DNA of 6,099 bases from Acidobacteriota bacterium (GTDB lineage: Bacteria > Acidobacteriota > Terriglobia > Terriglobales > Acidobacteriaceae): the NCBI GenBank assembly GCA_021778875.1, contig JAJYBT010000182.1:1-6099 (forward strand). The letters are read 5' to 3'. Shown here one piece after another: positions 1 through 5,260 of this stretch. Position numbers and translations under genes: made by a program. Position 1 is the first letter of the stretch. Each line of letters begins with the position of its first letter. The notes beneath the pieces are model-generated. The model was given only the letters and a program-made list of their open reading frames with translations, had not been told where the DNA came from and did no database searches.

Positions 1-294
1 TGCTTCGGCGGCGGCCAGCGTGTAGTCATAGGTGATGCGCGTATAGTCAGCTTCCTTCATTCCGCTGGAGGCTACGCCGAGGCAGTAGAAGCATGCGTCA
101 AGGCCGGCCAGCGCGTCTTCCATTCCTGCGTAGTCGAGCATGTCGCGGTGCACAATCTCGCGCAGCTTCGCGTGGTGCGCGCCGGTCGCGGAGCGGCCCA
201 CGCTCACCACGAGCTGCACCTCAGGGTCAAGCAGGCACTCCCGCAGCACACCCTGGCCGATCATTCCCGTCGCGCCAAACAGCAAGACCTTCAT
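1..294 (-). CDS. NAD(P)-binding Rossmann-fold / epimerase-like protein, N-terminal part
   Basis: The minus strand reads open from an ATG at 294 to the left edge, giving 98 codons of the N-terminus; the rest lies outside the window. The protein starts MKVLLFGATGMIGQGVLREC. This is a first beta strand followed directly by a GxxGxxG dinucleotide-binding loop (residues 7-13, GATGMIG), as in the extended/atypical short-chain dehydrogenase superfamily. A second-strand Arg (VSVGRS, about residues 30-35) suggests NADP(H) preference, but this is weak. The segment ACFYCLGVASSGM (about 67-79) matches the usual fourth strand after an acidic DMLDY stretch. The start is well supported: GAGGAG lies 8 nt upstream of the ATG. 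The catalytic Tyr-x-x-x-Lys region is not in view, so substrate and reaction cannot be stated. It resembles NmrA-like and HTATIP2-like oxidoreductases as well as NAD-dependent epimerases; the exact subfamily is uncertain. It is transcribed divergently from the glycosyltransferase gene at 404. Confidence 0.85.
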   Translation of the reverse strand, partial: MKVLLFGATGMIGQGVLRECLLDPEVQLVVSVGRSATGAHHAKLREIVHRDMLDYAGMEDALAGLDACFYCLGVASSGMKEADYTRITYDYTLAAAEA

Positions 295-403
295 TGCGGA
301 TGCTCCTCTGTGTTCAGCCTACGCGCAGTCTACGCCAGGCATGCGGTCTCTTTCTGCGGCGAGGCCGGGAAACGATGAGCCCCGCTGATTTATCCTTCCC
401 TCG
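295..403. other. Divergent intergenic spacer
   Basis: This 109-bp gap lies between the divergent starts of the epimerase-like gene and the glycosyltransferase gene, so promoters for both should be here. I see no convincing -35/-10 pair on either strand. On the minus strand, two near-identical 10-mers (GCGTAGACTG and GCGTAGGCTG) occur 12 bp apart at about 315-336; their role, if any, is unknown. The only AT-rich stretch (GATTTATCC, 387-395) is just before the glycosyltransferase start. Confidence 0.4.
303..308 (-). promoter_or_regulatory. Shine-Dalgarno site of the epimerase-like gene
   Basis: On the minus strand the sequence reads GAGGAG, 8 nt before the ATG at 294-292. It is the clearest ribosome-binding site in the window and fixes the start of the partial gene on the left edge. 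Confidence 0.75.
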
Positions 404-1189
404 ATGCCGAAGAGTATTTCAGTCGCCATGATCGCCATGAACGAGGAGGCGAACCTGCCCCGCACACTCGAGAGCGTCCGCTGGGCAGACGAGATTATTG
501 TCGTGGATTCAGGCTCAAAGGACCGCACGCTGGAGATTGCGCAATCTTTCGGCGCGAAGACCAGCTACCATGCCTTCGGCGGCCACGGCGAACAGAAGAA
601 TGTTGCGCTGGATCTATGCACGTCGGACTGGATATTGCTGCTGGACGCAGATGAGGTGCTCACGCCCGGGCTGCAGACGGAGATTCGCGAGCTTCTCAGC
701 GGCGAGCCCAGGTACGGAGCTTACTGGATTCCCCGGCTGAATCTCTACTTTGGCCGCTGGATCAAGCACGGCGGGTTTTATCCCGATCACAAGCTGCGGC
801 TCTTCCGGCGCGGCGCGGCGCGGCTGAGCGAGGGCGTGGGACCGCACAGCACGCCGCAGTTTACGGGGCCGCGCGGCAAGCTGAAGCACGACATGCTCCA
901 CTACGCATACCCCACGCTGGCCATCTATCTGGAGCACATGAACCGGTACAGCTCCGAGATCGCGCAACTGCTTTACCAGCGCGGGCGCACCAGCCGTTCG
1001 TTTCCGGCGTTGGTGTGGAACGCCATCCTGAACCCGGCGGCGACGTTTGTGTACAACTACTTTTTCCGGCTCGGCTTTCTGGATGGCCGCGAGGGGCTGC
1101 TGCTGCACCTGAACCACTCAGTCTATATCCACTGGAAGTTCATTAAGGCGTGGTGGATGGCGCAGGGCAAGGAGCGGACGCACGGCTGA
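404..1189 (+). CDS. Family-2 glycosyltransferase, LPS-core type
   Basis: The 261-residue protein is a GT-A fold, inverting family-2 glycosyltransferase. It would transfer a sugar from a nucleotide-sugar donor to a cell-envelope acceptor at the cytoplasmic face of the inner membrane. Visible landmarks are the opening strand ISVAMIAMNEEANLP (5-19), a nucleotide-binding VVDSGSKDRT (33-42; Asp35), and the metal-binding D-x-D in LLLDADE (78-84; Asp81/Asp83). The acceptor half contains FGRWIKHGGFYPDHKLRLF (116-134). The C-terminus has an aromatic segment, YIHWKFIKAWW (241-251), typical of a peripheral membrane contact. The pattern is closest to the WaaE/KdtX-like group (LPS inner-core beta-glucosyltransferases), but the donor and acceptor cannot be read from sequence. 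The length is normal. The ATG at 404 is chosen because it supplies the complete first beta strand, although no Shine-Dalgarno precedes it; later Met codons (428, 437) would cut into the fold. The stop is only 3 bp from the end of convergent msrA. Confidence 0.9.
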   Translation: MPKSISVAMIAMNEEANLPRTLESVRWADEIIVVDSGSKDRTLEIAQSFGAKTSYHAFGGHGEQKNVALDLCTSDWILLLDADEVLTPGLQTEIRELLSGEPRYGAYWIPRLNLYFGRWIKHGGFYPDHKLRLFRRGAARLSEGVGPHSTPQFTGPRGKLKHDMLHYAYPTLAIYLEHMNRYSSEIAQLLYQRGRTSRSFPALVWNAILNPAATFVYNYFFRLGFLDGREGLLLHLNHSVYIHWKFIKAWWMAQGKERTHG

Positions 1190-1192
1190 CAG

Positions 1193-1678
1193 CTAAATGT
1201 GGCAGCTTGTCTGGCCGCGCTTTTCAAGGTAGCGCTGGTGGTACTCCTCTGCGCGCCAGAAGGTCTGCGCTGGCTCGACCCTGGTGACGATGCGCCTGGG
1301 TTTGTAGCGCTCTTCGGCGGTAAGCTGCTCGATTTTGGCGCGAGCCGCTGCCTCCTGCTCCGGGGAGTGGATGAAGATGGCTGAGCGGTACTGTCTGCCC
1401 CAGTCCGGCCCCTGTCGGTTCAGAGTCGTCGGGTCGTGGAAGGAAAAGAAGGCATCGAGGAGCTGCTCGTAGCTCACCTGCGCGGGGTCAAAATCAAGCT
1501 CGACCACCTCAGCGTGGCCGGTCTGGTCCGTGCAGACGTCTTTGTAAGTGGGGCGCTCCAGCGAGCCGCCCTCATAGCCAACTGCGGTTGCCGTCACGCC
1601 GGGGATGGCCGCAAATGCGGCCTCCACGCCCCAGAAGCATCCTGCTCCGAATGTCGCTTTTTCCGTAGCCATACTCAT
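1193..1678 (-). CDS. msrA: Peptide methionine-S-sulfoxide reductase MsrA
   Basis: MsrA reduces the S-epimer of methionine sulfoxide, free or in oxidised proteins, with thioredoxin as usual electron donor. Counting from the ATG at 1678 the protein has 161 residues. It shows the signature GAGCFWG (11-17) with the nucleophilic Cys14, the conserved [20 protein letters not shown] block, and the C-terminal AEEYHQRYL. Cys159 in the last residues (TSCHI) is placed like a resolving cysteine. A GYEGG replaces the more usual GYAGG. The frame stays open upstream to a GTG at 1744 (183 residues), but that extra 22-residue stretch is unlike the family's normal beginning. I therefore prefer ATG 1678 or ATG 1672, which start just before [14 protein letters not shown]. 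None of the candidate starts has a strong Shine-Dalgarno. The gene converges on the glycosyltransferase gene with 3 bp between stop codons and no recognisable terminator. It is probably its own transcription unit. Confidence 0.95.
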   Translation of the reverse strand: MSMATEKATFGAGCFWGVEAAFAAIPGVTATAVGYEGGSLERPTYKDVCTDQTGHAEVVELDFDPAQVSYEQLLDAFFSFHDPTTLNRQGPDWGRQYRSAIFIHSPEQEAAARAKIEQLTAEERYKPRRIVTRVEPAQTFWRAEEYHQRYLEKRGQTSCHI

Positions 1679-1856
1679 AATGATGCATGAAAAAGGACGC
1701 CGGGTCATTTCCGCCCGGGGCCGCACGGGGTGATCGTCAGGCACTTTGAGGTTGACGCCGTAGCGGACGGACAGGAAGGCTCGCGCGTGAATCGGACGGC
1801 GCGGCTTGATCTGTCGCTGAGGGCTCCCGGCTCAGGATGCCGGTTCAAGATGCCGG
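1679..1856. other. Spacer between rluB and msrA
   Basis: This gap lies downstream of rluB and upstream of msrA, both on the minus strand. It should hold the msrA start signals, but no clear promoter is visible. A 5-bp stem (CCGGC 1827-1831 with GCCGG 1839-1843, 7-nt loop) follows the rluB stop by about 13 nt. No T-run follows it on the minus strand, so it is at best a weak hairpin and not a canonical terminator. A 13-bp tandem repeat ends at the rluB stop (listed separately). Confidence 0.4.
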
Positions 1857-1857
1857 T
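1832..1857. repeat. 13-bp tandem duplication at the rluB stop
   Basis: Two adjacent 13-mers, TCAGGATGCCGGT (1832-1844) and TCAAGATGCCGGT (1845-1857), differ at one base. The second ends on the last base of the rluB stop codon (TGA on the minus strand, 1859-1857). It looks like a small slippage duplication just beyond the reading frame. Confidence 0.8.
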
Positions 1858-3992
1858 CAGCCTCTGCCATGCTTTCTTCCACCGGGAGCGCCGCCGGGGC
1901 GTTTGCCGCCCGGCTTGCCTTTGTAGCCTGATTTTGCCGGACCGCCGGGCTTCGAGCCAAAGGCAGGTTTGGCGCGGCCCGGGGAAGCCGGCTTGCCTGG
2001 GCCGCCGAACTGCGGCCTGGGCTTCCAGCCGGTCTTTCCTGCCGAACCTGCACCTGCCGTGCGCTGGCCTGCCGGACGCGAACCTGCCGGCTTGCCGGGT
2101 TTGCTGCTGGGCCGCGCGCCACCTGCGCGGGGCTTGCCTGAACTGGTGGTGAAGGGTCGCGCAAGGCCGCCTTCGCCGCGGAAGGGCCGGGCTGGACCGG
2201 AACGGCCTGCACCGGAGCGCTCTGTGCCGGAACGGCCCGTGCCAGGCCGGCCGGAGCTGGACCGGTCTGGGCTGGACCGGTCTGGGCCGGGACGGCTTGG
2301 GCTGGGACGATCCGACCGGGGACGATCAAACTTTGGACGGTCCGAACCCGGACCCGGGCGGTCAAAGCGCGGCCGGGATGGACTTGGCCTGCTGTAACTC
2401 GGACGGGCCGAAGCCGGTCCGCTTGTGCCGGGGCGCTCCGGCTCTACCGCTTCAATGCGGAGGCGAGGCGGCTTTGGTCCCGCAAAACCGCCGGTCGAGG
2501 CCGGTGCGTTGTCGCGGGGCGCGGATGGCCGCTTATAGGCGGGGCGATCGCTGCCTGCTGCCGGCTTGCTCCACGCCGGTTTGTTCGCGGCGGGTCTGGC
2601 GCCGAAGGTGCGGCCCTGGCCGGGTTCTTTCTTCCATTCCGGACGAGCAGGCGGCCGCCCTGAGGGACGCGCGGTGCGCTCGTCTTTCTTCCACGCCGGC
2701 CGGGCGCTGGTTGTCCTCTCCGTTGGCCTGCCGGGGCCGAACTTTGCCGGTCCTGCTCCGGTGCGGCGGGGGCGCTCGTCGTCCTTCTTCCATGCGGGGC
2801 GGGATGGGCCGCGAGCCGGGCTGCGTTCGGTGCTGCGACCGGCGGCGGGGCGGAATTCCTCGCCGGATGGGCGTGCGGGCCGGAAGGGTTTTGCGGCTCT
2901 TTCCGGGGGACCGAAGGACTTTTTGGGCCGGTAGTCGCCGGTTCGGCCCGAGGCGGTTGAACTGCCTTCCGCCGGTCTGACTGGCCGGGGCATGCTGGGA
3001 CGTGGAGCCAGTGTGGGCAACTGTGCGTCCAGGGCGTTGCGGCGGCGGACTTCCTTGGCTTTCGGCGTGCGGAGCTTGCCCTCGGCGGCAAGCCGCAGAG
3101 CGGCGAGCTCTTCCGGCTCCAGCTCGCGCAGATTGCCGGGCTCCACGTCCAGCACCAGCGGGCCGTAACCCACGCGGCGAATCTTTTCGACGAAGTGGCC
3201 AATCTCCTCGAACATCTTGCGCAATTCGCGGTTGCGGCCCTCGATCAGCACCACCTCATACCAGGGGTTATCGCCCTGGCGCACCTGGCGGATGCGCGCC
3301 GGAGCAGTGCGCACGCGGCCCTCGCCTGCCTTGCCGCGCTCGATGGAAACGCCTCCGCGCAGGGTTTGGAGCTCGTCCTCGGTGGGCTGGCCGCTCACTT
3401 TGACCAGATATGTCTTCTCCACGCCGGAGGCGGCTTTCGTAAGCTTGTTTGCCAGTTCGCCGTCGTTGGTCACCAGAAGGAGGCCCTCGCTCAGGTAGTC
3501 CAGACGACCCACCGGATACAAGCGCTCGGCCATTTTGGCGAAGAACTCCATGACCGTGGGGCGGCCCTCGGGATCCTTCACCGTGGTCACAAAGCCTCGG
3601 GGCTTGTTGAGTATGAAGTAGCGCAGCCGTTCGGCACCGTGCAGCAGCTTGCCGTCCACGCGGATGTGGTCGCGCGCGGCGTCGGCCTTGGTGCCCAGCT
3701 CGGTCACGATTTTGCCGTTCACCTGGATGCGGCCCTGGGTAATAAGCTGCTCTGCGCTGCGGCGGCTGGCTACGCCGGCCTGCGCCAGAATCTTCTGCAA
3801 CCTCTCCAGCCTGGCCGGGGGGCGCGGCTGGTCTTCGGTTTCAGACTCGTCCTCGTCTGTCTCGATGCCCGCGGCCTGGGCCACATTTTCCGTAGCAGCT
3901 TCGCTTGCGGACTCTTCGTTGCCGTGTTCCGCGCTTTCCGGTGTCGGGTTCAGTGCAGATTCGCCAGGCTCGGGCTGCTTGTCGTTAGTCAT
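1857..3992 (-). CDS. rluB: RluB-type 23S rRNA pseudouridine synthase with a giant basic tail
   Basis: The enzyme isomerises a uridine of 23S rRNA to pseudouridine (U2605 for E. coli RluB). The 711 residues fall into three parts. Residues 1-55 are an acidic, disordered-looking leader with one Lys and many Glu/Asp. Residues about 61-310 are a normal RsuA/RluB/RluF-family protein. This has an S4 RNA-binding domain (about 61-107, RLQKILAQAGVASRRSAEQL) and the catalytic domain with LRYFILNKPRGFV (123-135). The active-site motif is GRLDYLSEGLLLVTNDG (162-178; catalytic Asp165), followed by GRNRELRKMFE (252-262). The YLSEG form after the Asp favours RluB over RsuA. Residues about 310-711 are low complexity: Arg/Pro/Gly/Ser/Lys/Ala-rich, no cysteine. 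They contain PAWKK-type motifs at 399, 432, 451, 472 and 484, DR-P/S repeats at about 544-578 and a GKP/GGP-rich end. E. coli RluB is about 290 residues. The ATG overlaps the scpB stop by 8 bp (ATGACTAA), so translation is probably coupled. The exact target uridine is inferred. Confidence 0.93.
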   Translation of the reverse strand: MTNDKQPEPGESALNPTPESAEHGNEESASEAATENVAQAAGIETDEDESETEDQPRPPARLERLQKILAQAGVASRRSAEQLITQGRIQVNGKIVTELGTKADAARDHIRVDGKLLHGAERLRYFILNKPRGFVTTVKDPEGRPTVMEFFAKMAERLYPVGRLDYLSEGLLLVTNDGELANKLTKAASGVEKTYLVKVSGQPTEDELQTLRGGVSIERGKAGEGRVRTAPARIRQVRQGDNPWYEVVLIEGRNRELRKMFEEIGHFVEKIRRVGYGPLVLDVEPGNLRELEPEELAALRLAAEGKLRTPKAKEVRRRNALDAQLPTLAPRPSMPRPVRPAEGSSTASGRTGDYRPKKSFGPPERAAKPFRPARPSGEEFRPAAGRSTERSPARGPSRPAWKKDDERPRRTGAGPAKFGPGRPTERTTSARPAWKKDERTARPSGRPPARPEWKKEPGQGRTFGARPAANKPAWSKPAAGSDRPAYKRPSAPRDNAPASTGGFAGPKPPRLRIEAVEPERPGTSGPASARPSYSRPSPSRPRFDRPGPGSDRPKFDRPRSDRPSPSRPGPDRSSPDRSSSGRPGTGRSGTERSGAGRSGPARPFRGEGGLARPFTTSSGKPRAGGARPSSKPGKPAGSRPAGQRTAGAGSAGKTGWKPRPQFGGPGKPASPGRAKPAFGSKPGGPAKSGYKGKPGGKRPGGAPGGRKHGRG
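2178..2420 (-). repeat. Degenerate DR-P/S and GRSG repeat tract in the rluB tail
   Basis: This stretch encodes residues about 525-605 of RluB, a run of short SRPSP, DRP, DRSSP and GRSG units. At DNA level it holds an exact 15-bp tandem repeat, GCTGGACCGGTCTGG, at 2256-2270 and 2271-2285, which encodes successive DRSSP/DRSSS pentapeptides. Surrounding copies are diverged. Unit lengths are multiples of three, so gains and losses keep the frame. Such a tract is expected to vary in length between strains. Confidence 0.75.
2529..2798 (-). repeat. PAWKK-type motif array in the rluB tail
   Basis: Five related pentapeptides occur in this stretch of the RluB tail: PAWKK (2798-2784), PAWKK (2699-2685), PEWKK (2642-2628), PAWSK (2579-2565) and PAYKR (2543-2529). 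Spacing is irregular at 12 to 33 residues. The intervening sequence is Arg/Pro/Gly-rich. They look like short aromatic-basic linear motifs within a disordered region; function unknown. Confidence 0.65.
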
Positions 3993-5082
3993 TGTGAGGC
4001 GTCTCGGATTCTGCCCGCTGTGCAGCAGGAGGCTCGGCAGGCGCGGCCTCTACTGTGGCTTGTTCCGCGTCCACTGCGGTGGCTACCGGCGCGAATTCGG
4101 AGCTCTCAGGCGCTTCCCCGGCGGGTGCGCCGGTCAAGGCTGTGTCATTTTCCTGATCCTCCGGAGCGTTCTCGTCCAGCTCCGGCCCGGCATCGGGACC
4201 GGGCTCGTAGCCGGAGTCCGTCCCGTCAGGCGCTTCGTTCAGCTCCATCGCCGCCATCTTCTCGAACTCTTCCATCGACGGCAGCTCAGTCAGGTCCTTC
4301 AAGCCGAAGCGCAGCAGGAACTCCTTGGTGGTTTTGTAGAGGATGGGTCGGCCAATCACCTGCTTGCGCCCGGCGGTGGCAATGAGCTTGCGGCTCAGCA
4401 GCGAGCCCAGCACGCCACCTGACTCCACGCCGCGAATTTCGTTGACCTCAGGCGCGGTTACGGGTTGCTTGTAGGCGATCACGGCCAGAGTCTCCAGCGC
4501 CGGCAGGGAAAGCTTCATGGGCGGCTTGAGGCTCTTGATGAACATGCGCACCGCGTCGTGGCACTCCGGCTTGGTGGCCATGCGGTAGCCGCCCGCAATC
4601 TCGCGAATCTCCACGCCACGGCTGTCAGAGGCGTAGCTGGCAATCAGTTCGTCGAGCAACTGGCGCAGGATCGCCTTGACCTCGCGGTCACGCTGGCGGG
4701 TCAGGCGCCTGGACTCGGCTTCCATGTCCAGAGGAGCACCCGGCGCGGCAGTCGGTTCAGCGGCAACCTCGTCCAGATCTGCATCAGACTCGGGCTGGGT
4801 TTGCGCGGCGGGTCCGGAACCGGGCTCCTCGGCGGGCACTGTAGACAGGGTTTCCGCCTGAGACGCATAGACGGCTGGGGTCTGCTCCAGCCCCAGGTAT
4901 TCCAGCCCCTCATCGAGCAACGGGGCTTGTTCAGGCGCTTCTGCGGCGGCTGTAGCGGCGCAGGCTTCCTGCTCCGCCTTCCATTCCAGGGCTTCGGCGG
5001 CAAACAATGCGGCGAGCTGGGCCAGTGTGACCGGCTCTTCCGCGGCGTAAATGACAGCTTCCAGCTTTGCTTTCAGACTCAT
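3985..5082 (-). CDS. scpB: Segregation and condensation protein ScpB with acidic insertion and tail
   Basis: ScpB is the kite-type partner of the SMC-ScpA complex that compacts and helps segregate the chromosome; it dimerises and binds the kleisin ScpA. The protein is 365 residues, against about 180-200 for typical family members. Recognisable parts are MSLKAKLEAVIYAAEEPVTL (1-20, first helices of winged helix 1) and VEIREIAGGYRMATKPE (157-173). The most conserved block follows, with LPALETLAVIAYKQPVT (193-209), EIRGVESGGVLGSLL (215-229) and GRPILYKTTKEFLLRFGLK (244-262). An extra stretch of about 100 residues (31-130) interrupts the first winged helix. It is Ala/Glu/Pro-rich with a single Lys up to about 123. 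A second acidic tail covers about 281-365. The start at 5082 gives the usual N-terminus; no strong Shine-Dalgarno precedes it. The stop overlaps the rluB start by 8 bp. scpA, often adjacent, is not in the window. Identity is secure; the role of the additions is unknown. Confidence 0.93.
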   Translation of the reverse strand: MSLKAKLEAVIYAAEEPVTLAQLAALFAAEALEWKAEQEACAATAAAEAPEQAPLLDEGLEYLGLEQTPAVYASQAETLSTVPAEEPGSGPAAQTQPESDADLDEVAAEPTAAPGAPLDMEAESRRLTRQRDREVKAILRQLLDELIASYASDSRGVEIREIAGGYRMATKPECHDAVRMFIKSLKPPMKLSLPALETLAVIAYKQPVTAPEVNEIRGVESGGVLGSLLSRKLIATAGRKQVIGRPILYKTTKEFLLRFGLKDLTELPSMEEFEKMAAMELNEAPDGTDSGYEPGPDAGPELDENAPEDQENDTALTGAPAGEAPESSEFAPVATAVDAEQATVEAAPAEPPAAQRAESETPHND

Positions 5083-5260
5083 TCGTCAATTGGTACCTAA
5101 AGTATGGTACCGGAAGTGGAGGGCCGGGAGGGAACCTGTGCGCTCGAAGACGGCAAAAAGGGCGTCTTGCGGTACCGGAAGACCGTGCAGGTGAGCCGGT
5201 TGGCGGCTTTCTCGTGCTCAAGGCATGTTCGGAGACGAGTGGAAAAACTTCCGGCGCGTT
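5083..5260. other. Spacer between pit and scpB, with palindromic GGTACC motifs
   Basis: This 178-bp region is the likely promoter region of the scpB-rluB pair. It contains three GGTACC palindromes (5092-5097, 5106-5111, 5171-5176). The last two lie in an identical 11-mer, GGTACCGGAAG (5106-5116 and 5171-5181). An inverted repeat AAGACG/CGTCTT (5147-5152 and 5163-5168, 10-nt loop) and a small AGCCG/CGGCT hairpin (5194-5208) are also present. Neither hairpin has a T-run on the minus strand, so I do not call a pit terminator. No confident -35/-10 pair was found for scpB; CATACT at 5105-5100 is the nearest -10-like hexamer. Confidence 0.45.
5092..5111. promoter_or_regulatory. Paired GGTACC palindromes just upstream of scpB
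   Basis: Two GGTACC hexamers flank an 8-bp AT-rich centre (TAAAGTAT), forming a 20-bp symmetric element that ends 9 bp before the scpB start codon. The arrangement resembles a dimer-binding operator, but no known regulator was matched. This is a pattern-based suggestion only. Confidence 0.25.

Noticed and set aside
93..431. Small plus-strand frames opposite the epimerase-like gene.
   Set aside because: They overlap a well-supported minus-strand gene with a good ribosome-binding site and show no domain.
1679..1744. GTG at 1744 as the msrA start.
   Set aside because: It adds 22 residues unlike the family N-terminus and has no Shine-Dalgarno; ATG at 1678 or 1672 gives the usual beginning before GCFWG.
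1832..2365. A 177-codon minus-strand frame rich in Val-Pro-Ala-Gln repeats, overlapping the rluB tail.
   Set aside because: It is the shifted-frame reading of the same low-complexity DNA; it has no ribosome-binding site and no domain.
1969..2397. A plus-strand frame with RSGLDRSGPGR-like repeats opposite the rluB tail.
   Set aside because: The CCGGTC-rich repeat is nearly self-complementary, so both strands read as Arg/Gly/Pro repeats. It looks like a by-product of composition.
2160..2420. CRISPR array or intergenic repeat element.
   Set aside because: The repeats are short, degenerate, in codon multiples and inside a coding frame, without regular unique spacers.
2444..3202. Possible frameshift splitting rluB, since a long second minus-strand frame overlaps the enzyme-to-tail junction.
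   Set aside because: The main frame is continuous from the S4 domain to residue 711, and the alternative frame shows no family sequence, so no break is needed.
3195..4385. A 396-codon open frame on the plus strand opposite rluB and scpB.
   Set aside because: It lies wholly antisense to two secure genes in GC-rich DNA, has no recognisable domain, and is explained by the codon bias of the opposite strand.
5147..5208. Rho-independent terminator after pit.
   Set aside because: The inverted repeats are short, and no T-run follows them on the minus strand.
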